From assembly GCA_013368445.1 (NCBI GenBank), contig JAACJO010000024.1, forward strand, positions 248,001 to 312,000: a DNA stretch of 64,000 nucleotides, in the 5' to 3' direction. Shown piece after piece: positions 36,492 through 49,800 of the stretch (positions within the stretch are counted from its first letter, which is position 1; each line of letters starts with the position of its first letter). The position numbers and the translations under genes were made by a program. This stretch comes from Leucocoprinus leucothites (taxonomy: Eukaryota > Basidiomycota > Agaricomycetes > Agaricales > Agaricaceae). Below the pieces are notes generated by a model. That model did not search any database, was not told the DNA's origin, and worked only from the letters and a program-made list of their open reading frames with translations.

Positions 36492-37969
36492 ATGTCTTTC
36501 CTCTCAGAACACGTTTCAAGCATCTCGATCACATACGAAGCCAAACGTTCCGAGCTCACAGCACTCCATCGACTTCTTCGTCGCTTCGCTTCACACCCAT
36601 TATTCAACGTGAGTAGGATTCTCACTCTGACTTCGGTCCCGCACGGCTGACAGTTTTCGGATGGCTAGTGTGATAGTGTATTCCCCCGATCTGCGTTCTG
36701 GAAACAAGAGATCGGCCGTGGGCTCCAATATCTTCTTGAACGCGTGGCATTGCCCACGTCTGCATGTCACGACTTTATGGATTACTTTAACCACGAGATT
36801 GTCCCTCTCCTTGGGCCTGCCCCCCAGGAATTCAAGATGCAGGGCATGAAGCCATGCACGTTTTTCTCTGACGACCACACCCCCATGGAGCTCATCTGGG
36901 CTGTCGAGGCAGATGGGAAGATGTCCATCCGCTTCGCCATGGAACCTCTGGATTCCGTAGACGGAATGCCCAGCCCGTCTGAGGACTGGATGTCAACTCT
37001 CCGTAACTTGCGTTCTTGGCATCGCACAAAAACATGGTCTCTTGAATGGACAGATATCTGTCGGGAGACGCTGATCCTTGACCATGTGGAAAGTGGTGAA
37101 CGAGTACAATATCCTTCTCAGTTTTTCCTCGGTACGCTCTTCTCTGACCTCGATGGAATACTCTGAGCTCACTTGAACAACAGGAGGTGACTTCTCACAG
37201 GACTCAATGGTTGGAAAATTTTACTTCCTTCCTCATCTCCGAGCGACCAAAACCAATGTTTCACATGAAGACCTCGTCACTCAATGCATGTCGCGCATCG
37301 GCCTCGTGGAACCATGGATACGAATTCTTTCATTCATGAATACCATCCCCCAGAAGGAACGACCTGTCCCAGATATGATTGCCGTCGACTGTGTTCCGTC
37401 GGCTCAGAACCGCATAAAAGTTTATTTCCGATCCGATGCAACCACACTTGACGAAGTCGTTCGTATTGTTCGCTTAGGTGGCGCACTCGATGATGATCCG
37501 CTAATCAAAGAGACAACCGACTTGATTGAGGACCTGTGGAAACACCTTTTCCCTGGAGTCGGACGCTTTGACCACATAAAACCTTCGCGCCCTAGGAAGG
37601 TCGCCCATGGGTTCCTGATTTACTTCGAGATGAAATTGGGCTCGAGTCGCTTGTGGCCAAAGGTTTATTTCCCGGTTCGTCACTTTTGTGAAAGTGATGC
37701 ATTCATCGCCAATGCCATCTCCAACTTCTACGCTCCATACAACGAAGATTTCTCAAAACGATATCTGCGCGATTTGCAAACCGTCTTGTAAGTCCCACCT
37801 TTGTAGCTAGTTTTAATATTTTCACTCAAACACATTCCTCAGTCGTCACCGAGATCTATCAAGCCGAACAGGAATCCACACATACGTTGGTTGCTGCGTG
37901 CGCAGAGGCGGCCCACAGCTGTCTATGTACATGAGCCCAGAAGTTTTTGCTCCTGAGCGCAATCTTTAG
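36492..37969 (+). CDS. DMATS-type aromatic (indole) prenyltransferase, 436 aa
   Basis: Four exons in phase: 36492-36608, 36669-37131, 37184-37787, 37843-37969. The protein has the ABBA-fold signature of the dimethylallyl-tryptophan synthase family: FWKQEIGRGLQYLLE near the N-terminus, FFSDDHTPMELIW (about 103-115, with the conserved acidic residue that activates the indole), then paired strands carrying the tyrosine shield around the prenyl diphosphate: IKVYFRSDA (about 273), WPKVYFPVRHF (about 351), and HTYVGCCVRRGGPQLSMYMSPEVF near the end. Length is normal (420-470). These soluble enzymes attach a C5 prenyl group to tryptophan, cyclic dipeptides or related aromatics. Substrate and position cannot be read. 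No NRPS, P450 or methyltransferase lies within about 10 kb, so it is either a stand-alone enzyme or part of a scattered pathway. Confidence 0.92.
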
Positions 37970-39884
37970 AGCTTCCTTCCTTCATGTCATTCTCTGCGAT
38001 ACCTTATTTTTATTTAGTCACATCAAGCAAGATTCAGCATTTTATGCATTCATACTTCATCATGTGTTAACATATTCTTTTACTGTTATATGTCACTCTA
38101 GAGCCTAGTGACGACTTAATCGCACGTCCAAAATCTCCATGTGTATTGTTTGCCCCTTTTCTTGTATCTATCTTGTCTCTTTCGTCATGATTTCGGGTTA
38201 TTTGGATTTGGGAGGAATGCTCGCACACTCATGTAGAGGTTAAAATGATCATAGACTGATAGATGTATCCACTATCAATATATATAGACTTCATTCGTTG
38301 CGATTTTGCTGATTCGAATCAACGTTCAATCATCTCATGCTGTGTTGTAGTCATCATTAAATTACTTTACTGACTTTTCTGGACTTACGCTTTCGGAAAA
38401 ACCATTCCTTTGGCGCTAACGCTGAGGCTTGGCCCTACTACAAGTGTAAACTTGAGGCAAGATAACTCTCAGGGACGCTGGTGATAACCTGGATGTGCCA
38501 TCAGCAACTGATGGAAGGCCCCCCAACCGTATGAGTGCATGAACATATGAACGTCCGTGATAGGATTTCCAGCCAAGGGTCCTTCACCACCGACAACCAA
38601 CGGCGAACACTAAACGAAACCCCCGAGGTTCGATGCTCACCGATTGATATCTTAGATCCCGAAGTCCCTCGTAATCAATGGCCCCCAACAATCGCGATGA
38701 TCAAAACAAGCTGTTCACCGGTCGACAGAATGCAGATAATAGGTGATATGGGCGCCATATCCCAGTGTAACATTGAGAAATGGGCGGCCACACGAAATGG
38801 GACCCGATCAATCAATTTCAGGCTTTCTGATCGTGTGGGAATAAGGATATCTTGGCGGCGGTGAAGCTTTTTTGAGTTCGAAGGGTAGTGTCACAGTGCT
38901 AAACTTGCAAGGCTGTAAATGGAGAAACAGAATGCTGGATTTGGGTAGGCGACCTGTGTTCTTGATATTGGGGCAGGAGGTCCTCCGGGGTGTAAAGCGA
39001 AAGGACTAAAAAATGGCAGATCAAGATCGGATACGATCCCCAGTAGGTTGCCGCATGGTCGATTTCTCGAGTACTTACCCCAAAAAGGGTTACGCCGAAC
39101 GAATTGATTTGACATTCACAGTTATTCATCGTTCATCAATTGTGACGGTTCAGCTGGCCTAAAAGTCATTTTGCTTGCTTTTGACGGTGTTAATCAAGAG
39201 AGTTAGGAGAATGAGTTCAATTAAATGGAATTTCAATGCATCAATATCGGCAAGTTTTCGAAGTCGGGATCGGATATCAATCAAAGATTCATTGTCAGAA
39301 ACTTACCTACACAGCCTACGGCAGCTGTTCCGAGGAAAGCAACGTTTCTTGGCCCAGGACTAGTGGCTTTATCTGCTGGCTAAATTTAAGTGCCTGGCGT
39401 AAGCCCAGGCTGTTTCAATGATACGGAATAGAGGTCCAAGTTTGGCCGGGGACCGAAAGTTACCACTGTCGATGATCCGAAAACTATGAACATCGTTCAA
39501 TATTTCGTTTGTTCGTAAGCGGCCCTTGAGAAGCAACTCATGCCAAATCACTCCGCAATCATAAACTCGTCTGCCATGACACCAGATTTAGTATCAACAC
39601 GAAAAGAAAACCGACGGGAAAATATGTGCCAGCATCAGCTACGATCAAATACCGGAACACCGCGTCCCATGTTTACTTCTAAGACACATGCCCCACATTA
39701 GAGTCGGGTACAAGGTTCCAACGCTTCGACTGGATGTTATCGGGACTGAAATTACCCCGCGTTGGACACTCGATGCTCCAAATTCAAAATCAGATCGCAG
39801 AAGCTTGTAATCGTATTTCCTGGCACTGTTAGTTCTGCCAAACCAGTCCGGATTGCCAGTCGGCCTCTAGAGTAAACATATGTT
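37970..39884. other. Intergenic, no gene seen
   Basis: About 1.9 kb downstream of the DMATS gene, AT-richer than coding parts, with no frame above about 110 codons and no motif recognised. Confidence 0.5.
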
Positions 39885-40745
39885 TTGGCTGGTATACTTA
39901 TCGGCACCGGCCCGCGAGAATGGCTACTTGCCACGCTGGGGTATCTGTGCGATGGTCGGAAAACGAAGATCATCACACTGGTCGTGAGTATAGATTATAG
40001 TTATTTTTACAGGCCAGATTTCCTGTTCTATGACTTACACAGAAGAATGATGTCGATGCTCTACCAGTTAAGTGAAGCTCTATAAACATGGTTATCATTA
40101 ACTGTTTCGACTGAAATAGGATGGATCGCCCTCAAGCAACTCAGAGAGATCAATGTACTGAGAAAATTTGTTGACTACCATCTTGACTGCTATCTGATTA
40201 ATTACTACGCTTCAAATATACTTTGAAACTGCTGAGCAATGCCAATAAACATAAGTATGCACTGACCTACATTGAGCTCATGCGCCAGTCTTTACGTTAT
40301 AGTATTAGTAAAATGCTAGTAAACCTCTACCATTGAACGGCATTATTGCATACTTTTGTCTCCTTCACTAATTATGGAACGTTCTTGTTCATGGATCATT
40401 TGTAACGATCATGACATGTTGTTCTTGATCTTATCCAAACTGAGTGCCCAAGATGTGGTTATCTCAGTCGCGATCACACTATTGCGGTGAAGACGCAACG
40501 GACATATCGGGGTATTTGAGGGAGATTCGAGCCGTCATCGATTGGCTTCTAACTTCCCGAGTACCTCGTGTACTGGCTATTAATATCTTCCTGCTACGCG
40601 CGCCCATACAGCGACGTCCTCTAACATGGGGATCAGTCAAGGTGGTCACCTTGAGAGAAAGCACTAAAGAATCGTACATCATGAAGTTAGGCAAGTGGAT
40701 CGTCGGATTTGGGGTTCTCATGTTGGAGCTCCAGACCTAAGAGAT
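39885..40745 (+). pseudogene. Decayed kinase relic
   Basis: Kinase-like pieces occur in the right order but interrupted by stops and frameshifts: LGYLCDGRKTKI (near 39940, compare FLGLCEG in the intact pseudokinase), MLYQLSEAL directly followed by a stop (40057-40083, compare YQLSEAL), VLVHGSF (near 40384-40401, compare IVHGSI) and VGFGVLMLELQT (near 40705-40737, compare DVWSFGMVVLQ). The shared HGS in place of HGD or HRD suggests it comes from the same pseudokinase lineage as 32423-33582. The assignment rests on short matches in colinear order. Confidence 0.55.
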
Positions 40746-43700
40746 GTGCAGTTCAGGGACATCTAAGGGGCCAGCAAGAAGCCTTGCAAGCCCGAGCAAG
40801 GGTACTCGTGGTGCTTGAGCGGTGTGGGGCAGCCGCAGTAGGAATGTCATGATGGGTGCACCATTGTTACGGGAAGCTCTTGATCACTAGGGCGCATCTA
40901 GTCCTCAGTATACTTTGATATATCCAGTTTGAAAATAGTGTTTCATGGCGGCAATTGGAGCCAAACGGACTACGGCTCGCGACTTAGGTGGGAGTCAAGA
41001 AAGATACAGTATCTCTTTAGTTCTCATGTCAGCCGTTAGCAGTAGAACTCGAGCAGCTAGTCTCTTTCATGCCAAACTTATACTCAAGCTCGTTTGTCAA
41101 CGGCAGTAGTATGGTGTTTATCTAGACTATACGTGGAACTGGCCGAATCTCTAGACACTGCCACGACTAAAAATGTATGATCATAGAGTGTGACGAATGA
41201 TGGTTTCTTCAGTACTTCTTCTGCATCTTATCTACACGATTGACGCCCAGCGGCGGCAGAAGAACAGAGCCACAGCGGGGTAATTAGAATTTAGTGCCTG
41301 CATACATCCTGACCCAGGGCCGGCGAATGGGGGACGTCATAAAATCTAACTAGGATCTCCGCCTGACAAGCGCCGCTCCTGTCGCTGGAGAACTGTAAAT
41401 GATATAATTGTTTTAAGAATCCCGTACCTGAGAATGGAGACATCTCTTTAATATACTACCTACCTGCATGTAGTTAATCATATGGCGCGACTGGTTTCCG
41501 CCGGGCGGACTTTAAATCTCAATCCGGTCGCTTGTGAACTTCTTTTGATGTTTGAGCCTTCTTATCCGAGCCTTGTCTATGGCAACCATTCTACCTCTCA
41601 TTTAACGGATCTTCATATTCTTGCCGCAGTCAATCATATGGAGTGGATAGGGATGCATGTTATATCAAGTCACCCCTTGTAATGCGAAGATGAACGTTTC
41701 CTATGGGCACGGTAAGTGATCATCGTGACCCAGCTTATGCAGAAAGTGAAAATAATGACAGATCCCATGAGTTGTCAATCAGTCTAAATCATACAGAGCA
41801 TACGGGGATGACATCGCAGCAAGTGTATCAGCCCCGCCGAGCTGTTCCTTTCAGTCTATTCTGATGGTTTTTATCTAAGATTAGTGGAGAGCTCCCGACC
41901 TATTTACGAACATGTTGACTTCGGCGGTACTACTGGAACGCAGAATTTAACGGAGGGTTTTGATGCATAATGAGGCGGGAGCTATCACCACAGGTAGGGT
42001 TGGCTATGTGCAAATGGCTACGAGCGGTGACAGTTTGCGATGATGTTGATATGTAGCTATTGATGGATGGCTTTCAAGAACTATGAAGCGGTGCTCATGT
42101 GATGCAGCCGAATGTACGCTCTCCACACCCTCACATCTCTGCTGTGATGGTCATGAGTACGCATGGCTACTATCGTGCTCAGGCCATCGAAAGCCTGTCC
42201 ATTGCACGACGTCGGGGAAACCTGTTGATGCTGAACCATAGTTGGAACTACAAGAGCCGCATTAAAGGAGTTTAGTATATCAAGATTTGAGGAAAATAGA
42301 AGGAGAAGGAACTGTGTTCTAGGCACTTCTCGCTTGCAGCTGTCATTTCTCAGGAATTTGAAAAGAGATGACGATGGCTAGTGAGTGGGCTTCTTTGAGT
42401 GCTGCAGTGAGCACATGAGCCATCTAAAGTCGTATCAGCTTATAGGTTTCAAGGTGAATCAAGGGTTTCGGGGCTATTTGTTTGAAATCGTTCTAGGACT
42501 GCTGTCAGGGTTTGAAGGTATTGCGAGTCTAGGAGTTTCCAAGGCCGATCGCGGTGTAAGAGCGAGCTGTATCAAGACAGTCTAAAAGCGGAAGCACAGA
42601 GACGAGGAGGCCTCACTCTGGACGCTTGAGCCAGGTAGATACGTTCGATGCTAGGGCCAGAGGGCCTAACGATTCAGGCTTGCTTGTGCTCAATATAGCT
42701 AAGTCAGCTGCGGTACCGAGAAATAGGCAGTTTCGAGTGCCTAGTTTCTTTTATTATTAATTTTACATCTCTACATAACTGCACTTTGTTTCTTAGACGC
42801 TAATAACTGCCATCAGGTTTCGTTTCCCAGCGAATTATTCTACCTTAGAATTGGGAAGAGTGAGCTGATCCTAAAAATACACACGTCCGGAGGCATTAGT
42901 TGTCAGACTGATTGCACCAGTCTAGTGTATATGTCTGGTCAACAATGTCAGCGGCGAAATGCTTGGTAGAAAAATGCAGGAGGATCTGTTACTCCGCCGC
43001 ACTTGTCAAAGAGACATCAAAGCAAGTGTATGGGTCTTGGCATAAACAGCGCTGGTCATACATCCATTATCCAGGTTCACCTTTGCACAGGGGCGCGGTT
43101 CGCACTGATTGCATCATGATGTACGTGGAACATTCTGAGTGTACAGTAGAAGTTCTACAAATGAGAAAGTGTAAGAGGCGTGTCAATCGGCATGTTTTGC
43201 ATCAAAATTGCGACATTAAACTGGAGCTGGACAAGACCATTGGCAGGATGGGACCGATGAGCCCCACATTCCTTTTGGGTATTCCGGTTCCGAATGTCCG
43301 AGATACATAGATGACCTGAAATCGATTTCAAGATGTATTTTGTGTTTGTGTCGTATTTGATCTTGCCCCCACTAGTTTCTGCCTCGTGTTGACAGGGACA
43401 GAGGCAGTGGTACCGAATAATTAACTGTTTGGGCAGATTTGGGTGTTGAACATGGCACCGCCATCACGTGACCGAAAGTTGAATCGACGCGTCTGGCGTC
43501 GAGACTGTTGTTCTCTTTCTCACATACCAGCTATTAGCTACCACAAGATTCCAAAGCTCTTCAGGCGTTGATTTCGCCAACTGTGGGGCTGGAGTGTGCT
43601 GGTGGTGAAGATTTGAAGGTACGCACGATCTAGGTACGTGGATCGGTCGAAAGTCCAGCCAGGTTACTGACAGAACTGGAATAGAGATCCCGCAATTATA

Positions 43701-43874
43701 TCCACACAGAAAATTCAACAATTTAACGCAGTTACGCAGCTCACACAGCCCGCACGCATATCCGTTCTACTATTTTTGACGACGCTCCATTTCGTTCACG
43801 AGGCCAAGTATTTTGTTGCAAGATCTATCAATTCATTTACATCGATTTAACGAGCTTCAAGACTTACGCATCCC
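40746..43874. other. Gene-poor region, no gene seen
   Basis: About 3.1 kb without a supportable gene. The largest frame (42912-43310) starts without ATG context support, is Cys/Arg/His-rich and resembles nothing known to me. The last few hundred bases are the upstream region of the large gene at 43875. Confidence 0.5.
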
Positions 43875-46800
43875 ATGCAAGATATGCTGCAAAATTCATC
43901 AAATATTCATACAACCACTACTTCTCACGACCGTCCCCAGATTCCATCCATTCGGCTCATTTCTGCTACGCCCTCTGCTTCCGGAATGGCTTCCGAGGCT
44001 AATAATTCGTTTACAAACTCGTTCGAGAGTTCGTGGGCATCCGCCACTCCTTCTGTGATTGCCCCCAGGCCAGACGCACCGACTCGCAAACGTCTTGTTC
44101 CCAAGAAATCTAAGCTGGGACTTCTCAGCGTTGGCTCGAGGGACAAAGGGAAAGAATTCGCTGATGCCACCCGTCGAGATAGCGCCGCTGTTCGAGATGG
44201 GTTTGACATCTACGTTGACCAAACCAATGACCCCGAACTCGAAGACATTGTTGTCGTGAAGAAACAGAAGTCGCGAGGAACCCTCAATGACCTCAAATGG
44301 GGTGCTCTCGGGGAGGTCACGAATGTTCCCAGCGTATCTCAAAACGGTCCCATTTCAAGCACAATATTGAAGATGAAAGATGAGGATAAGAAATGGTGGA
44401 GTATTGGAAGAGGAAGGAAGGACTCGAAAGGGAAAGACAAGGATGGCAAAGAGAATGAAATGCGCTCCCAATGTGGGTTTTTATGCACGTCTCATATAGC
44501 TCATGATTGCTCATCCTTTCATTTCCAGCTCCACTGATGCGGTCGAAGAGTAAGGTTTTGAGTTTTCCACGTTTACTGCACGGCTAATTTTGATTGTCGT
44601 TTTTCGTTTAGCCCCTGAACCCCTGAAGGCCCACTCAGATGGTCGTGCACGCTTCAATTCTCTGGACTCCAGAGCTCTCTTGGGCGCGTCCGTAAATATG
44701 GGTTTTTCCAAGACGTCAACAGCTTCTGATCCGGAACGAACCCCTCGACCAACCCATCCTCAACGATCATTTACTCCTGATTCGCTTAGAGAAGCATGTC
44801 GAGCTCCGTCTCCCCCACCTCCTCGTTCGACTACTCCCGCTTCGACTCTAAGCGGGTTCCTTGCACCTTCCAGCTCGTCAAGTGGTGGTGTAAAAGAGCA
44901 GGGTTCAATCGCTCTTCGTGCCATTCGCTCCGTAAAGTCTTTGGCTCGCGTCGGAGGCTGGTCCCAGCTGGGCGTCAACGAGAACGGTACCAAGGAGGGT
45001 CCCGTGAAGGAGAAGAAAGAGAAGAAGAAGGAGCTCAGGGAGGGCAAGGAGAACCGAGACGGTACCCTCCGAGAGAAGCGGGACAGGAAGGAGAAGAAAG
45101 ACAAGAAGGACAAGAGGGAGAAAGACAAGAGGGAGAAGAAGGAGAAGAAAGAGAGGAAGGAGAGTGATGGTACTCTTCGCCTCTCAACATCAAGTTTCGA
45201 GGCCGGGTCCCTTACAGCAAGCCCAGAACAGGTCGAAAACACCCAGACCCTCGGGAAGAAGAAGCGTTCGATTCTTGGAATAGGCCTAGGCCTTCCATCT
45301 TCAATGCGCCTGCCAACTGCTCGCGGCGGATCGACGACATCATCGATTTTCCTTCAACCAAACCGTCCATCTGTTGAAGGCCTGGGAAATCGACCGAAGG
45401 AGAGGATGGGTTCAACAATCAGCACCGCGTCGTCCTTGAGACCCATTTCCATGGCTTCGAGCTCTGGAGCGTCGGCTTCCACTCGTGAGAGCCGGGGAAG
45501 TGTCAAGTGGGATGAGGAGGGGCTACAGAGCGGTAGACGGGAGATTCAGAAGGAGAAGAAGGAGAAGCGAAAAAAGAAGAAAGAAAGGGAGAGGGAGGAG
45601 GGAGTTGATAGCAAGAGGTTGAGCGACGGAAAGAGGAGAATTTCGATAACCGACGTATTCCCGGAAGTCACTATGGGAGAGGATCTGATGGATGTTGACC
45701 GCCAGGAAGAGATTCATAAGAGGTTCAGCACTGCGTTTCCTATTGTCACCATTGAGGAGGCGACGACAGACGGTCATGATGACGAATCCGACAATATTCA
45801 CGATTCGCTTGTTTATGGAGGTATATTGAAAGAGGATGAGAAGAAGGACTCGCCGCAAACCACTCCGGTCAAGCGTCAGCGTGTGCGACCGATGTCAGAG
45901 CAGCTGCTCGGCAAAGCGCGTCCACGCGCAGTTTACGAGGATGATGAGGGTTAGTGGAATGTTTTTTTATTTCCTTGTCATCTACTGATTGATGCCTTAA
46001 ATATAGGTGTTCTTTCGATTCTTGACGCAGCTACAAATGACCTCGCTCAACTGATTAATAACCTGGACCTTGAGGCAACGCCCAACACTCCCGATCTCAC
46101 ACCCTTACGACCGGACTTCCTGGACCGTTCGAACGCCACATCCAATGGAAGTCCCGTCAAGAGAGCTCGACTTACTACAGACAGTCCTCTCAAGGATAAG
46201 AGCCCCTCGATAGTTGACGCTCATGGTGCTAAGGGTCTCTATTCTAGACCGAGTGTCGCCTCCATCACCTCTCTTCGGCCTTATGCTCAATCTAGGGGCA
46301 AAGCGACAAAGACACTCGCCACACCTGTTTACACCCTACCTTTGGTCAATGATACTACCGTCAGAAAGAGGCCAAGTGAGCTCGAAATCGGCCAGCCGAT
46401 TAAGCCTTGGCCCGTTCTTTTACAGCAGATCTCGCCTATCAAGGACCGTTCCGTTGCAAAGAGAAGTAACAAGGAGAATGTACCGTCAACTCAGTCACCC
46501 TCGAAAATTGGCACATGGAAGAAGGGTCACAAGCGTACCATGACACCCGGACCAGAGCCCGAACCAGGACCTGTTTTTCACCCGCTCCGGCCTCCTAAAT
46601 CTCGCATCATCCGCCTTTCCGACGCGCTTGACGGCAATGCCACTATCAAGCCGTCGGCCTCGTCTATTTTCGCCCCATCTACTAATGCTCCCAAGGAAAA
46701 GGGGCTCAAGGGTTCAGCCTCCCCACCCCCATCCCTTGGTCGAAGGGCTAGCGCCTTCCTCAGGAAACGATGTTCCCTACTCCCTATTCCCGCAGATATA

Positions 46801-49800
46801 TCATCGGGAGATGCAAGCTTCTCCGGCTCTACCTCGAGCTCCGACAACGCTACGTCAGCGAGTGGTTCTGTTCCAGTCCCTGTTCCCGCTGAGAAGCGAA
46901 GGAAGAGAATGCCTGGGACTCTCGGAGGTTCGGATGTATCCTGCTATGCTGTTCCCGAGCTTGACGCGTTCGACCCTGACTCCGATATCCCGGACGAGCT
47001 GCAGCATATATTGAACACAAACAACAATAGTGGCAAGGATGATGACACCTTCGACTTCAGCAAACGCTTCGTGCATGATGACGATGACTCTGGCGACATT
47101 GAACGTCCGCGCTCAATCCTCCCTCCTCTCGAGTTTCCCGACCTTCCATCCGAGATCCTCAGTGCGCCTATCTTCAATCCTTCTCTCTCGGGAACCACCG
47201 ACGTCCTGGATGAGATCGACGAGGGGGACCACGCTGACGTCGAGTTTGATCCTGATGGTGACACAAAGAAGTCATTCGACTTCACTGGGGAGTTGCGAAG
47301 GCTAAACGAGTCTGGTGCCTCTCATCGTCACAGCTTTGTTGAGCAACTTGAGAATGCCTTCAGAACCCCGGCAACGTTGGATTTGAGGTGTGACCTTGGT
47401 GGACTTCTGCAGGTAGAGGCGCCTCCCGTTCCGCGACTTCCTCTTGATTTCAACATCGGGCGGAGAGATCCACAAGGTGTGTCCTGGGAATTACCTGAGT
47501 CGGGTGTCAGCAACTTAACGGATAAATCCGTCTCAGTGGAGGAGGGCACGTCAGCTGAACAGAGTGGATCGGAAATTGGCGATGAACCGGAAGCATTTGA
47601 TATCCTCAAGGTTTCCAGGCTCGTCAACGTCAGAGATCCAGTATCCTTCGGGCTCCACTCAACCGAACCAGACAGCACAAATATCGATAACCGCGCTTTG
47701 CCCAACCTTCATGGCACATCCCGACTCTCGAGCACCACAGAAGCAGCCAGCATCCTTGATTCAAGCCTCGAAGTTGATTCAGCGGAGGTAACGGGTCGCA
47801 TTGTTGTCAGTGCCGATCCAACTGAAGAACTGGAGCCATCTGCCACCTCAAGCCGACCTGGTGACACACGACCCTTCAACGGTGAACTCAACACGTCGTT
47901 CAAATTCGGTGGATTACCTCGACAAGTAGCACCTGAGCAACCGTCGAAGGCCGATCCGCCGCTGACCCTTTCTGACATCATACCACCACCTTCTCATGTT
48001 CGTTCACTTTCGGCTTCAACGGCTTCCTCCGAGCTTCCACTTGAGGATGACTCCCTGTTCAAGTCGCTCCTCGCTAAGGTGTCAGATCCTCCCCAGCCTC
48101 GTCCGAAAGCTATCTCCGACGCAGATAATCAATTTCTTCAAGCACGACAATCATTCTATCGACACTCGCAAGCGTCGTCTGTCTCCAGCTTTGCCGGCTT
48201 CGATTCATTTGAAGAGGTCCGTCGTGGATTCGAGTTCAATTCTGAGCGTCCTGGATTTTATCCTCCTCCATCCACAAATAATCAGAGTCGATATATCCGC
48301 GACTCTGTCATGAGCATTGCCTCGGTCTCGTCCTATGGTCATGTTATCAACCCCGGTATCCCCGACCCATTTGACTTTGGCCTACCAAGCTTACAGGAAC
48401 GCCCTTTGTCAGAAAATTTATCCACTATGTCATTCACTGTTGACGACACGTTCTCATTCCTCAACCACGCGTCCCGGAGACGTAGGAGAGTTGATAGCGA
48501 CGCATCTAGTTTCTACTTCCATGCTCCGGCTTCTCGTCCACGTGATCGCCGTCGCGAGTCTGCCCTCTCTGTCGCGTCCCAAGCACCTCCAGTCAGCCTT
48601 TACAACCGGAGCTTTGGCGCACACAGACATAATGATTCGAGCGGAAGCACGGGCTCCGGGCATCCTCGGCGACACAGCCATCGCTTTAACAACTCTACTG
48701 ATTCCATTGTGAGCGATCTCTCGGCAATGCGACTAGGACGCCCGGGGTTAGGCGACAAGATGTTCGACGTGGCGGATCAAGCAATGCCTCTTGCCTCAAT
48801 CTCAGCTTCGCCAACAGACAGCATGTCCGAGTCCCTATCTTTCCAGTTTCGTCAGCCAACGTTTGACTCGATTATGGATGACGAGAGAAGAATGTCGGTA
48901 GATGTTTCTGATTCTATCTTCAACAAGACAGGACAGCGCACTTCTGTCACCTCGGATGTATCTCTTTTCGGACGTGACGATGACGCTTGTATACAGCCCG
49001 GTCATCTGCCTTCCTACCAATTCCGGCCACTGTCATTCATGAGTGCCCATAGTGTCCACAGTCCTGTGAAAGACGATGATACGATGATCTCGGTGAGTTT
49101 TTCTCGTGGAGCATTGATCAATATCTAATATGATTCCAGATGCTCGGTGGGGGCCATGTTCGGCGTCGCTCGATCGGTTCGATAATGGCAGGCTCCCCTT
49201 GCGCCCGTGTCGAAAAGCGAAAACACTCTACTTTTCAAGATGTCAAAGGTAGTGGGGACGAATATGTGACTCCAAATAAGACCAGGAGAGTCGAGAAGCC
49301 GATGATTCCTTCTCTCCGAGCGGTGTCAGAGCATGTGTCTCCGGCTCGGGAAGCACAGTCGGCCTCGTCAGGGCAACCAAGTCCTGAAGAGAGCTGCTTC
49401 GTTGGTCAAGGCGAAGATAGCTCCATGTCATGTAAGCCGAACCCAATCAAAAACATTGTCCTTTTTCTGACCTCTTCCAGTCCGTCCTGTTCCAGTATTC
49501 ACCCGTCCACCTCCTGCCTCAAGATCTCGCTCAAGCACTTGCACTTCAAGTTTTGGTGGTGACACACCACCCCTCTCAGCGTGCGATGGCGCGTCGATAT
49601 CGGGTAGTTCCATGTCAAGCTTCGACTTATCCGATATCGATACAATGCTTTCTCACTCAGCATATTCAATCTCCGCTCGAGAACAGGTTCGTTCTCGTGC
49701 ACGAGCTCGTGGCCATGGTCACCGCCGTCGCTTTTCCCACGTCCGCTCTTCGCGGTCTGGCTCGGTCTACGAGACAATTCAAGAAGAGCTTGCGAGCGCC

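Noticed and set aside
42912..43310. 132-codon plus-strand frame
   Set aside because: Unusual Cys/His/Arg composition, no family resemblance, no introns linking it to other coding stretches.
44760..45242. Antisense frame rich in Ser/Phe/Leu inside the large gene
   Set aside because: It is the mirror of the lysine/glutamate-rich tract of the sense protein; such tracts leave the opposite strand open.
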